A DNA stretch of 64,000 nucleotides from Pseudomonas prosekii (GCF_900105155.1 NZ_LT629762.1:2604001-2668000), one strand, 5' to 3'; numbered from the stretch's first letter, positions 45,763 to 54,478 are shown. Made by a program: numbers and translations. The notes: generated by a model from the sequence alone, not told the origin.

Positions 45763-46599
45763 TCAATTGATCGCGGCATCGGATTTCATACGAATGACAT
45801 TGGCGGCGCTGGATGACCCATCGTGCCAAAAGGACAGCTCTGCATATTTGTCGAACAAGTCCGGCGGCAAAATCGTGCGCCTCGACTCCAGCGCCACTTT
45901 GCGTTTGACCCGATGCAACCCCGCCACGCCCAGCGCCTGATCGAACTCGGGCGCGTCGTACACGAGGTTGTTGAAGTCATGCTCGAACCACGGCTCGCCG
46001 ATGAATTCGTAGACCAGCCGCAGCACGCGCTCCGGCGCCTGGCTGAGCAGGTCGTAATCAACGATCAGCAGCGATTCGGCGTTTTCGCCGTAATAGGCTT
46101 CCTTGAGCGCGGTCCAGGCAAACCCGACCAGGCGATTGCGCTGGGCCAGGGTTTCGCAGCGGCTGTAGACGGTATTGCGCTCGGTTTCGTCGTTGAACAG
46201 CTTGGTGTTCTCGAACGGGTTGGCGCGGTACAGGCGTTCAAGGCTGTCCATCACCCAGGCAACGTTGCGCACGCAGGCAATGGTTTTGGCTTGGGGAAAC
46301 AGGTCTTGCAGCGCCGGCAAGCGCGCGCACCACTGCCGGTTGGTGTCGAAAACCACCGGTTTGTCGGCCTGATCGGCGTAGTAGGAATCGAACAATCCGC
46401 GCAACAGGCGCCGACGCAAAGGGGTGTCGATCACCGCGCCGAACTCGCTGCCGGCGCTGCATTGTTCAAGAACACTGGTGAATAGCGTGCCGACCGGGCT
46501 ACTCATCCCGGCGTGAAAACGCGGGTTTTGCAAAAGAATGGCGGAGAGCAGGGTCGACCCTGAGCGAGGCAGCCCCGAGATAAAGTGAAACTGCTGCAT
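45763..46599 (-). CDS. Sulfotransferase-family protein (first of two)
   Basis: A 278-residue P-loop sulfotransferase. The 5'-phosphosulfate-binding loop is right at the N-terminus, FISGLPRSGSTLLSAIL (residues 6-22), and the 3'-phosphate-binding helix is ACVRNVAWVMDSLERLYR. This short form with GLPRSGST is found among bacterial Sulfotransfer_3 proteins, a group that also includes tyrosylprotein-type enzymes. The ATG at 46599 follows AGGGTGAAGGG; the longer frame upstream has no family resemblance. It is the first gene of the operon and the adhesin starts 48 nt downstream. Transfer of sulfate from PAPS to the adhesin, perhaps before export, is an inference from context. Confidence 0.85.
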   Translation of the reverse strand: MQQFHFISGLPRSGSTLLSAILLQNPRFHAGMSSPVGTLFTSVLEQCSAGSEFGAVIDTPLRRRLLRGLFDSYYADQADKPVVFDTNRQWCARLPALQDLFPQAKTIACVRNVAWVMDSLERLYRANPFENTKLFNDETERNTVYSRCETLAQRNRLVGFAWTALKEAYYGENAESLLIVDYDLLSQAPERVLRLVYEFIGEPWFEHDFNNLVYDAPEFDQALGVAGLHRVKRKVALESRRTILPPDLFDKYAELSFWHDGSSSAANVIRMKSDAAIN

Positions 46600-47025
46600 C
46601 CCTTCACCCTGATGTGTGAAAAATCCCTTTGGAGGATGAGCGTAATACATCAGATGCCGGATCGGATAGTGGTGTTTTGATATCAATTAGAAGCTAAAAA
46701 ACCCCCGTTCCTTCACAAATATCGACCTAGACGCTTCGGCGTTTTTTCGCAGTCTGAAAAAAACCTTAACCGCACGCCCCATCGCCGATCCGCCGCCGAT
46801 CCCTTGTAGGAGCTGAGCTTGCTCGCGAAAGCGCTCTGACAGTCGAAACACTGCCGCTAAACCACCACCCTCGCGAGCAACCCCGGACCGCAATCCCCCG
46901 TCCTCAACCAACTCCTCGCCAATTGCGTGCGACTTTTGCAACAGCGTCTACGCTGAGCACTGGCTCGGGCGGTAGCTTCGTGCCAGTACGTCTCTCCTTC
47001 CAAAAAACTCATGGATAAAACGACT
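46600..47025. other. Divergent intergenic region with a single REP
   Basis: About 425 nt between the first sulfotransferase gene (minus) and the tail-collar gene (plus), expected to hold both promoters. A single REP-like palindrome is present at about 46801-46838 (GTAGGAGCTGAGCTTGCTCG). Near 46729-46747 ACGC-TTCG-GCGT followed by six T could act as a weak plus-strand terminator. The minus-strand open frame at 46687-46941 crosses the REP and I do not consider it a gene. Confidence 0.55.
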
Positions 47026-47649
47026 ATGGACGTGTTTCTCGGAACGATTCTTCCCTTCGGTTTCCCTTTTGCGCCAAGTGGCTGGATGCAAGCCAACGGG
47101 CAGACGCTACCGCTCAACCAGTACCAGGCGCTCTACGCGTTGCTGGGCGTCACCTACGGTGGCAATGGCTCGACCACTTTCATGCTGCCAAACCTGTGCG
47201 GGCGTTTGCCGATGCACCAGGGCCAAGGCGTCAACCTTACCAATCGGGTGATCGGCCAAGTGATTGGCACCGAAAACACCAACGTTCTCGTAGCTAACCT
47301 GCCGCCGCACGCGCCTGTCATCACCGCCACCGCCACATCGGCGCTGACCACCACTACCACGGTCAACCTCGCCAGCGTTCCCAGCACGGCGACCACCACA
47401 CCGTCGAACGACAACGCCTACATTGGCGCTTCGGCGGCGGCAGGGCCAAGCTCTGCGGCGATTTTCTCGACCGCACTCGGCGCCAATCCGGTCGCGCTCA
47501 AAGGTGTCGACAGCACCATCGGCGGCACCGTGAATGTCACCGCCACCGCGCAACCAATCGGCAGCGGCACACCGCTGGGCATCGTCAACCCGGTACTGGT
47601 GCTGAACTTCTGCGTCGCCCTGCAAGGTCTTTTCCCTTCGCGCAACTGA
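47026..47649 (+). CDS. Phage tail-collar (MdpB-like) protein
   Basis: A 207-residue protein whose N-terminal 75 residues are a tail-collar domain: MDVFLGTILPFGFPFAPSGW, ANGQTLPLNQYQALYALLGVTYGGNGSTTFMLPNLCGRLPMHQG split across the domain. This domain is known from phage tail fibres and from the microcystin-dependent protein MdpB of Microcystis. A Thr/Ser/Ala-rich middle (TSALTTTTTVNLASVPSTA) and a short hydrophobic end follow. No phage genes lie nearby, so it is a stand-alone chromosomal member, often found as a surface or adhesion protein. ATG 47011 five codons earlier is an alternative start. A terminator follows at 47658. Confidence 0.82.
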   Translation: MDVFLGTILPFGFPFAPSGWMQANGQTLPLNQYQALYALLGVTYGGNGSTTFMLPNLCGRLPMHQGQGVNLTNRVIGQVIGTENTNVLVANLPPHAPVITATATSALTTTTTVNLASVPSTATTTPSNDNAYIGASAAAGPSSAAIFSTALGANPVALKGVDSTIGGTVNVTATAQPIGSGTPLGIVNPVLVLNFCVALQGLFPSRN

Positions 47650-47657
47650 CTCTGGCA

Positions 47658-47688
47658 TCGGGGCCAATGGCCCCGACCCAGTTTTTTT
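47658..47688 (+). terminator. Intrinsic terminator after the tail-collar gene
   Basis: TCGGGGCC-AAT-GGCCCCGA gives an 8-bp stem with a 3-nt loop, followed by ACCCAG and seven T residues. It starts 9 nt after the stop codon. The next gene (47728) is close downstream and may be reached only by read-through or its own promoter. Confidence 0.8.
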
Positions 47689-47727
47689 GTTCAGAGGATT
47701 TTTCAGTGATTTTCAGGGAGCAGATTG

Positions 47728-48039
47728 ATGCTTGATCAGATTACCGGCGAGCACTTCCGCGAGTTGCTCGGCACCTCCAAAGCGCTTTATCTCAGCGATG
47801 GCAGCCAGATTCCCGTGACGATCGTGTCGGTGGTCGACAAGCCCAATGCGCGCATGTCGGCCACTGGGCGAATGCCGTTCGGGGTGGAACTGAGCAGCCC
47901 GGCGCAAACCTCTTTCATCGACGGCCCTTGCGCCATCGAACTGCCGGAGCTGGGCCTGATTGAAGGCATTGTCGTTTCGCGCACCCCGGAGCTTGGGCGC
48001 GCCGCCGGGCACATTTACTTCGACATCACCGTTAACTGA
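47728..48039 (+). CDS. DUF6916-type small protein
   Basis: A 103-residue soluble protein (MLDQITGEHFRELLGTSK...GHIYFDITVN) rich in beta-strands. It resembles the DUF6916 family, whose genes often follow tail-collar proteins; the function is not known. The ATG at 47728 has GGGAG 7 nt upstream. It lies 40 nt behind the terminator of the tail-collar gene, and its end overlaps the convergent GNAT gene by 8 nt. Confidence 0.72.
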   Translation: MLDQITGEHFRELLGTSKALYLSDGSQIPVTIVSVVDKPNARMSATGRMPFGVELSSPAQTSFIDGPCAIELPELGLIEGIVVSRTPELGRAAGHIYFDITVN

Positions 48040-48559
48040 GCAGCCCGTTTTGAGCTGACTGCGGCTGGCCCGGATACCAGACCAGCCGCTCGGCCGCGAC
48101 GTTGCTTTCCTCGACCTGAAACCCCAGCGCCAGATAATGCCGGCGCGCATGCGGGTTATTCGCCCAGACCACCGTCGCCACCGGGCAGCGCACCTGTTCG
48201 GCGGCTTTCTGCACACCTTGCAACACCGTGCGCCCATGACCTTTGCCGCGCGCGGCGGGAATGAACGCCAGGTACAACACACGAATTTCGTTGGTGCCGA
48301 AATCGGCGGTCAACGCACCAATCGGCGTGCCGAGTTTTTCAACGACAAAGTGCATCGCGTTCGGGTAAGACTCGCCGGTGCCTTGTTCCTGCACGCGCAT
48401 TTGTTGAGCGACCACTTCCTCGACCAACTCCTGCTCGCCATCGATCCATTGCAGATCGGGGCGCGCGGCGCGGTACAAACTGTGCAAAAACGGCCCGTCG
48501 CTGGCCGCCGATGGGCGCACCACCAGATCACCGACGTCTTTGGAATTATTGTTCAGCAT
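48032..48559 (-). CDS. GNAT-family N-acetyltransferase
   Basis: A 175-residue acetyltransferase. Motif A (acetyl-CoA pyrophosphate loop) is FIPAARGKGHGRTVL, preceded by the strand IRVLYLA, and the C-terminal block NNPHARRHYLALGF is typical for the GNAT fold. Substrate unknown: protein N-termini, amines or antibiotics are all possible. ATG 48559 follows GGGAG with 8 nt spacing. It starts 17 nt after the M50-HlyD stop on the same strand, so it may be the fourth gene of the HlyD operon. Similar GNAT genes accompany tail-collar loci, which suggests a functional link. Confidence 0.82.
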   Translation of the reverse strand: MLNNNSKDVGDLVVRPSAASDGPFLHSLYRAARPDLQWIDGEQELVEEVVAQQMRVQEQGTGESYPNAMHFVVEKLGTPIGALTADFGTNEIRVLYLAFIPAARGKGHGRTVLQGVQKAAEQVRCPVATVVWANNPHARRHYLALGFQVEESNVAAERLVWYPGQPQSAQNGLLS

Positions 48560-48576
48560 TGCCAAGTCTCCCTGCG

Positions 48577-50673
48577 CTAGAAACCACTCTCCCTCACCCC
48601 CAACGCCGCCAACCGGCGCCAGGCAGTCCCCAACAACGATTCACTGCGACCTTGCATCACCACCACGCCGCGCAGCGGCTGGGTCGGCGCGGCAATGTTG
48701 TCCAGCGGCGTCATGCGCACCGCGTATTGCGCCTGCACCGGCTCGGGGCGCTGGCTCTGATCTCGGCGTACGGCAATCGGCCCGTGGTGATCGGAGGTCA
48801 ACGCTTCCTGCTCGATAAACCGCGCGCCGTTGGCGTCGATTTCGCTCAATTGCACGGCGACAGCCGGGTGCATCGGGTCTTCGGCGATAAATCGGCCATC
48901 GGCGCCGGGCGCGATTCGCCACAACTCGGCTTCGGCCAGATAACCGCGCAATCGCGCACCGGGTTCGACGATGCGAGCCAGCGGTTCCTTGGGCGATAAC
49001 CAGCGCCCGGCATTCAATTGCGGCAACACGTCGCGCACTTTGCCGGCCTGCGGTGCCCGAATCAGCAAGCGCTCGCGTTGCGCGGCCAACCCGCGATACT
49101 CGGCCACCGCTTCGGCCAGACGCTGCTCGACGATCCCGGCATCGGCCACGGTTTCACTGCGGCTGGCCTGACGGCGCATCTGCAATTGCTGAATCTGGAT
49201 TTCGCGGCGGACGATGGCTTGGCGAGAATCGAGATCCGGCGATTCCAGTTCAATCAACACCTCGCCCTGCGCGACCATTTGCCCGTCGCGCACATTGACT
49301 TGCTTGACCCGTGAAGCGACCGGCGCATGCAAGGTGCTGACGCGCCCGGCCTCCAGCATCGACGGCAATTCCACGGCGCTGCGCCACGGCACCGCCAACA
49401 GCAAAACAATCGCCAGCAACCCCAACGCGCTGAGCAACACGCGCGGCGCATGCGCCTGATCGCGGCGCGTCCACCATTCGCGCCACTCCCGAACGATCGG
49501 CAAAAAAATGAACCAGATCAATTCGACGAACATCAGGAAAATGCCCAGCACCTTGAAAAACAAGTGATAGACCGCCAGCGCAATTCCGAAAAACAACACC
49601 GCGCGCCACAGCCACGCGCCGTAACCCCAAATCAGCAAACGCCGTTGCATCGACGGCGACCACGGTTCCGGTGCCGGCGCGCCGTAGCCAAACAGCGCCT
49701 CGCGCAAACGCCATCGGCACAGGGCAAACGCGCGGCCCTGGAGGTTGTCGACCTCCCAGAAATCGCTGAGCAAAAAATAACCGTCAAACCGCATGAACGG
49801 GTTGAGGTTGATCACCAACGTGGTGATCCACGTCGCGCTCGCCAGCATGAACGCCGCCGTGCGCGCCGGGCCATCGGGCAGCAGCGACCAGGCGAGCAAT
49901 GCGAGGCAGGCCAGAAGCAATTCGGCAAACACCCCGCCGGCGCCGATAAACAATCGCGCGCGCCGGTCGTTGACCCGCCAGGCATCACTGACGTCGGTGT
50001 AGAACATCGGCAGCATCACCATGAACGCCACGCCCATGCTTTGCACCCGACAACCGGCGCGCTTGGCCATGAACGCGTGGCCGAACTCGTGGCACAGCTT
50101 GGCGAAAAACAGCGCCACACCGAACGCCAGCGCACCGCCGAGGCTGAACAGGTGCGGGAACGTGCCGATAAAGCGCTGCCAGTCGCGCGACACCAGAAAC
50201 ACCCCGAGCGCCAGCGTCGCCGGCAAACCGATGCGCAACGCATAGGGGCCGAAGCGCTGCAGCCACGGCCAGGCACGATTGAGAAACACGTCCGGGCGCC
50301 ACAATGGAATGCGGAAAAACAGGTACTGATGCAAAAGGATCTGCCACAGCGTCTGGCGCTGCGCGGCGGTTTTCAGGCTGTAGCTCGCCCGTTGTTGCGG
50401 GTCGAGGGCGCTGATCAAATCATGCCCGCGCAGGAAATTCAGTAACTGCTCAAGCTCGGCGCCGTCGAGCGGCAGACCCGGTTCGCGATTGGCCGCGCGC
50501 AGCACTTGCTCGGGATCGCCCAGCGACCAGTGCCGGAGCAAACGCATGGCCGCTGCGCCGAGTTTGAAATAACGCCCGCGCACCGGATCGGCCAGGGTCC
50601 AGCGCGGCGAACCGTCGAGGGCCGGGGCCGCCGCTTGCAATTGCAGGTCGGCGCGCAGGCTCGGCAGGCTCAT
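48577..50673 (-). CDS. M50 metalloprotease-HlyD fusion membrane protein
   Basis: A 698-residue protein in three parts. Residues 1-90 resemble a PqqD-like recognition domain (RGRYFKLGAAAMRLLRHWSLG). Residues about 110-430 form a polytopic site-2-protease-like membrane domain with HEFGH (195-199) and NPFMRFDG (291-298), the zinc motifs of M50 peptidases. From about 440 comes an HlyD-like adaptor with TLHAPVASRVKQVNVRDGQMVAQGEVLIELE and a coiled part. Such proteins are annotated as putative peptide zinc metalloproteases and occur with HlyD partners in exporter loci. It abuts the GAF-HlyD gene without a gap. It may cleave or anchor an exported polypeptide; the target may be the giant adhesin. Confidence 0.87.
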   Translation of the reverse strand: MSLPSLRADLQLQAAAPALDGSPRWTLADPVRGRYFKLGAAAMRLLRHWSLGDPEQVLRAANREPGLPLDGAELEQLLNFLRGHDLISALDPQQRASYSLKTAAQRQTLWQILLHQYLFFRIPLWRPDVFLNRAWPWLQRFGPYALRIGLPATLALGVFLVSRDWQRFIGTFPHLFSLGGALAFGVALFFAKLCHEFGHAFMAKRAGCRVQSMGVAFMVMLPMFYTDVSDAWRVNDRRARLFIGAGGVFAELLLACLALLAWSLLPDGPARTAAFMLASATWITTLVINLNPFMRFDGYFLLSDFWEVDNLQGRAFALCRWRLREALFGYGAPAPEPWSPSMQRRLLIWGYGAWLWRAVLFFGIALAVYHLFFKVLGIFLMFVELIWFIFLPIVREWREWWTRRDQAHAPRVLLSALGLLAIVLLLAVPWRSAVELPSMLEAGRVSTLHAPVASRVKQVNVRDGQMVAQGEVLIELESPDLDSRQAIVRREIQIQQLQMRRQASRSETVADAGIVEQRLAEAVAEYRGLAAQRERLLIRAPQAGKVRDVLPQLNAGRWLSPKEPLARIVEPGARLRGYLAEAELWRIAPGADGRFIAEDPMHPAVAVQLSEIDANGARFIEQEALTSDHHGPIAVRRDQSQRPEPVQAQYAVRMTPLDNIAAPTQPLRGVVVMQGRSESLLGTAWRRLAALGVRESGF

Positions 50674-51993
50674 TTACAGGCCCACGCTTTGGCGCAAACC
50701 GGCCAGCGGCCGCCGCAGCAAATACAACGCCAGCGGCGCGCGGTCGCCGAAAATTTTCGCGGTGCCACGCAGGCCGATGCGGGGTGGCACTGCGTCGAAA
50801 CTGGCGTCCAGCCGATAAGCCAATTGTCCGCCCGCCGTCGGCTGCGCTTCATAAGCCGAGCGTTCGAGTCGAGCCCGATGTCGCTGCAACGGATCGCTGT
50901 CGAGGAACAGCGAAACCTGCGCGCCCGGCTCCAGCGCAATGGCGTCACCCACCGCCAATTCGATGCGCAATTCGGCCTGATTCGGGTCGGCGATCTCCAT
51001 CAAGCGCTCGCCGGTTTGCACCGGTTTGCCGGTCCAGCGTTCGGCGTCGGCAAACACCGCGATGCCGTCGCGTTCGGCGCGCACTTCGCTGCGTTTGAGC
51101 AACTCGCGGGCGTAATCGCGTTCGGCGCGTTTCTGCTCGACCCGCGCCGCCAACAAATCTATTTTCGAACTCGATTCCGCGTCGGCGAACGAACGCTGCG
51201 AATTGGCCCTGAGTTCTGCTTCAGCCACACCGAGTGCCCGTTCCGCGACATCAGCCTGAGCCTTGAGCGTGGTGCTTTCGAAGCGCAGCAGCAGGTCGCC
51301 GGTTTTCACCGCTTGATTGGGTTTGATCAGGAATTCGGCAATCACCCCGTCCAGCGGCGCGGCGACCACGCGGCCACCCAGCGGCACCACTTCGGCCGGC
51401 GCCAGCACCGATTGGCGCACCGGGATCAGCAGACACAGCAGCGCCGCCGCCACCAGCGCGATCTGACGTTTGCGCGTCCAGCGCAGCCGCCACGGTTTGC
51501 GCGGTTGCAGCGCCAGCCAGGCGTGGCTGTAGGTGTCGCCCAATTGCGACAGCAGCACTTGTTCGGAAGGATTCCAGGGATTATCGCGGGCCAGCCATAA
51601 ACCGCCGAACACCGCGCCGGAGTGATCGACCAGCGGCAACCAGAACACCTGGGCGGCCGACAAGCTTTGCCAGTCGGCGCGGATTGATTCGCTGAGAGCA
51701 TCGTGCGGGATCACCCGTGCCTGTTTCAGCACGTCGCGCTTGAACAGCTGCGCCACCGCTTGCTCGACGAACGCCACAAACGGCGCGTTCGGGTCCACCG
51801 CACTGACGCCGGTCACCGCTTGCACCTTGCCGGCAATCAACAGCGCCGCGTGGCGAAAACCAAACAGCGCCTGGCCGTCGTTCACCAGGCTGTAGGCCAA
51901 CTGCGCCGAGGTGCGCGCGGCGCGGGTCTGGCGCTCAAGATCAAGAAACCGGGCGAAGACCTGTTCTGCCCCGCCGCTCAGCGGCGCGTTCAC
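50674..51993 (-). CDS. HlyD-family adaptor with N-terminal GAF-like domain
   Basis: A 439-residue protein. The first about 170 residues are a GAF-like sensory fold (ALFGFRHAALLIAGKVQAVTGVS..., FWLPLVDHSGAVFGGLWLARDNPW). One membrane helix (RQIALVAAALLCLLIPVRQ, about 176-194) is followed by the periplasmic lipoyl/coiled-coil/beta-barrel HlyD part (GGRVVAAPLDGVIAEFLIKPNQAVKTGDLLLRFE). The GAF part would be cytoplasmic, so the adaptor could respond to a ligand or to the exported protein. It overlaps the upstream HlyD gene by 4 nt. GAF-HlyD fusions are not a standard part of type I systems. Confidence 0.84.
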   Translation of the reverse strand: MNAPLSGGAEQVFARFLDLERQTRAARTSAQLAYSLVNDGQALFGFRHAALLIAGKVQAVTGVSAVDPNAPFVAFVEQAVAQLFKRDVLKQARVIPHDALSESIRADWQSLSAAQVFWLPLVDHSGAVFGGLWLARDNPWNPSEQVLLSQLGDTYSHAWLALQPRKPWRLRWTRKRQIALVAAALLCLLIPVRQSVLAPAEVVPLGGRVVAAPLDGVIAEFLIKPNQAVKTGDLLLRFESTTLKAQADVAERALGVAEAELRANSQRSFADAESSSKIDLLAARVEQKRAERDYARELLKRSEVRAERDGIAVFADAERWTGKPVQTGERLMEIADPNQAELRIELAVGDAIALEPGAQVSLFLDSDPLQRHRARLERSAYEAQPTAGGQLAYRLDASFDAVPPRIGLRGTAKIFGDRAPLALYLLRRPLAGLRQSVGL

Positions 51994-52778
51994 TTAAGCT
52001 CCGCGAAACGCGCCGTACCGCTCATGCCGGCCAATAATCCGTTGGCATTGGGCAACGTCGCTACCAGCAGCAAGGTTTGACTGCCTTCATCGATGCGCGC
52101 GCCGAGGCGCTTGACCGTGGCGTCCAGCGGTTGACCGGTTTCATCGGGAACAAAACTGAAGGTCTGGCCGGGCTTGAGCTTGCCCATCCAGCGCGAAGGA
52201 ATCAGCAGATGGATTTCCAGCGTGCGATTGTCGACCACGTCCAGCAACGGCGCGCCCGCCGCCACGCTTTCATAACGCTGGACCTTGCGCTCGACCACCT
52301 GCCCGTCAAACGGCGCCAACACGCTGCAGCGCCGCACCTGAACCTGATAGACCTGCGACTGCGCCTGAGTCTCGCTGACCTTGGCTTCGGCCCGGGCCAC
52401 TTCAAAGCGCCCGACCGAATTCAACGCCGCCAACTGCCGGTTATGCGCCAACTCTTCACTGGCGCCACGGCTGGCCGCTTGCGCCGCGTTGAGCTGCGCC
52501 TGAAAACCCGAACAGTCGAACTTCGCCAGCGTGTCGCCCTTCTTGAACGACTCGCCCTCGCTGAACGGCAACTCGACCACCCGCCCCGGCAACTCACTCG
52601 CCAACACCGCCTGATCGCGAGCGCGCAACACACCCCGCGCTTCACTGCTGGCCGGCGCCGCACCGGCACTGGCAACCGCCGAGCTATCCAGCAGCGGATC
52701 GTCTGCCGCAGGCGTTTGCGCCTGTACCGCGCACGTTACAAAGGTCAATCCCAGAACCCAACTACAAAAACGTGGCAT
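51990..52778 (-). CDS. Periplasmic HlyD/RND-type adaptor
   Basis: A 262-residue protein with a cleavable signal (MPRFCSWVLGLTFVTCAVQAQ) and a lipoyl/hairpin/barrel layout (VLASELPGRVVELPFSEGESFKKGDTL, then CSVLAPFDGQVVERKVQ, SRWMGKLKPGQTF). It has no membrane helix beyond the signal, unlike most HlyD proteins. It is first in the minus-strand operon HlyD, GAF-HlyD, M50-HlyD, GNAT. Together with the TolC protein at 35605 it may connect the inner-membrane parts to the outer membrane. Confidence 0.85.
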   Translation of the reverse strand: MPRFCSWVLGLTFVTCAVQAQTPAADDPLLDSSAVASAGAAPASSEARGVLRARDQAVLASELPGRVVELPFSEGESFKKGDTLAKFDCSGFQAQLNAAQAASRGASEELAHNRQLAALNSVGRFEVARAEAKVSETQAQSQVYQVQVRRCSVLAPFDGQVVERKVQRYESVAAGAPLLDVVDNRTLEIHLLIPSRWMGKLKPGQTFSFVPDETGQPLDATVKRLGARIDEGSQTLLLVATLPNANGLLAGMSGTARFAELK

Positions 52779-52935
52779 CGCCGTTACTCCCTGACGGATT
52801 GCCGGAGTCTACGACAGCGGCGGGTAGCGTCAAGCGAATAGCCATCATCGGGGGGAAATGTGTTGTTACCTCGCCCCGATGCGGCTGAGCGAGTTGCTTC
52901 AAGTGACCAGTAGATTGATGAATTCGAGGCGTCAA

Positions 52936-52974
52936 TGACGGCCTCTTCGCGGGCAAGCCTCGCTCCTACTAGGG
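52936..52974. repeat. Single REP element
   Basis: TTCGCGGGCAAGCCTCGCTC with flanking GGCC and TACTAGGGGAG, in the 250-nt gap between the HlyD operon promoter and the 3' end of the OprM-like gene. Only one arm is complete. Confidence 0.75.
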
Positions 52975-53027
52975 GAGCGGGCAGCGTTCAAGGGAGCAAT
53001 CCATGCGCGCAGAAGCAGGCATTACCG

Positions 53028-54470
53028 TCAGCGCTGCGCAGTCTCCAACACCGGATAAACCGATTCCCAGCCCCCACCCAACGCTTTGTACAACCCCACC
53101 ATCGCCAACGACACCCCGGTCGAGCTCTCGACCCATTGCTGCTGCGTCGCGAGCAATTCGCCCTGGACAGTTAGGACGTTGACGAAATCGACCACGCCTT
53201 CGACGTATTGCTGTTGCGCGGTGCGCAGGGCGATCTGGTTTTGGCGCACGGCTTCGGCGAGGCTGTCGCGGCGCAGTTGGCTGGCGTTGTAGGCGCTCAG
53301 TTGGTCGTCGATTTCATGCCAGGCGCGCAGCACGGTTTGTTGATAAGCCAACGCCGCTTCCTGTTGTTGTGCTTCGCGCAGGTTGAGCATGCCGCGCAGG
53401 CGACCGCCGTCGAACAGCGGCAGGCTGAATTGCGGGCCGATGCCGAACGCACGCGAGCCCCAGGAACCGAAATCGCTGAGTTGCATGGCTTGCGAACCGA
53501 GGTTGCCGGACAGGGTGATTCGCGGATAGAAATCGCCTTTGGCCACGCCGATGCTGGCGGTCGCGGCATGCAGACGCGCTTCGGCCTGGCGGATGTCCGG
53601 GCGGCGTTCGGCCAGTTGCGACGGCAGGCCGATGGCGACCTGGCGCGGCGTCTGCGGCACCGGTCCGTCGGTGGATAACTCGGCGAGCAACGCTTGCGGC
53701 GGCGCGCCCATCAGCAGGCTCAGGGCGTTGATCAGTTGCGACTGACGCTGCTCCAGCGCCGGCAGGCGCGACTCGATGGCCGCCACTTGCGCCGCAGCTT
53801 CGGCAACGTCGAGGTCAGTGGCAACGCCGTCGGCCAGGCGCAATTGCGAGAGCTTCAAACTGTGGCGCGCGACGTCGAGGTTCTCCTCAGTGACCGCGCG
53901 GGTGCTCTGCACGCCGCGCAGTTGAATGTAGTCCTGAGCGGTTTCGGCCAACACCGACAACAGCACGCCGCGACGATCATTTTCGGCGACTTCGAGGGTC
54001 GCGTCGGCCGCCTCGGTTTCGCGGCGCACGCGACCCCAGAAATCCAGTTCCCACGATGCCGAAAAGCCTGCGTCCCACAGGTTGAAAGCCGATTTGCCCT
54101 CGTTGCCGGACGGATCGTTCAGGCCTTCGGCGCTGTTGCGTTTGCGCCCATAACTGCCGGTGGCGGCGGTGTTCGGGTAGCGTTCGGCAGTGATCACCTG
54201 GCGGGCGGCGCGGCTTTGTTGCAGGCGACTGCTGGCGAGTTTGAGGTCGAGGTTATCGGTGAGCGCGCGCTGGCTCAGCGCTGAAAGTTTGGCGTCATGG
54301 AAAACCTCCCACCAACGTTCGTCCATGGTTTGCGCGACGGCCTGGCTTTCGGCGACTTTGGTGGGTCGTGCCCATTCGGCGATTTTCTGCGGTTCGGGTT
54401 TGAGGAAATCCGGGCCGACGGTGCAGGCGGTCAGAGCTAACAGGCTCAAAACCATCGTCACTGACTGCAT
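53028..54470 (-). CDS. OprM/NodT-family outer-membrane efflux lipoprotein
   Basis: A 480-residue TolC-fold lipoprotein; the signal MQSVTMVLSLLALTAC ends in lipobox LTAC, followed by TVGPDFLKPEP. Family segments LASSRLQQSRAARQVITAERYPN and LLMGAPPQALLAELSTDGPVP are present. The ATG at 54470 starts the signal; a longer open frame upstream runs through an inverted repeat and is artefactual. It is the third gene of the EmrB-EmrA-OprM operon and provides the outer-membrane channel. Confidence 0.9.
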   Translation of the reverse strand: MQSVTMVLSLLALTACTVGPDFLKPEPQKIAEWARPTKVAESQAVAQTMDERWWEVFHDAKLSALSQRALTDNLDLKLASSRLQQSRAARQVITAERYPNTAATGSYGRKRNSAEGLNDPSGNEGKSAFNLWDAGFSASWELDFWGRVRRETEAADATLEVAENDRRGVLLSVLAETAQDYIQLRGVQSTRAVTEENLDVARHSLKLSQLRLADGVATDLDVAEAAAQVAAIESRLPALEQRQSQLINALSLLMGAPPQALLAELSTDGPVPQTPRQVAIGLPSQLAERRPDIRQAEARLHAATASIGVAKGDFYPRITLSGNLGSQAMQLSDFGSWGSRAFGIGPQFSLPLFDGGRLRGMLNLREAQQQEAALAYQQTVLRAWHEIDDQLSAYNASQLRRDSLAEAVRQNQIALRTAQQQYVEGVVDFVNVLTVQGELLATQQQWVESSTGVSLAMVGLYKALGGGWESVYPVLETAQR

Positions 54471-54478
54471 GCGCTCCT

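Noticed and set aside
46687..46941. An 84-codon minus-strand frame upstream of the first sulfotransferase
   Set aside because: It crosses a REP palindrome and the expected promoter region and shows no family features.
47026..47649. The tail-collar gene as a sign of a prophage or tailocin
   Set aside because: No other tail, head, lysis or integrase genes are in the window; such collar proteins also occur as stand-alone chromosomal genes.
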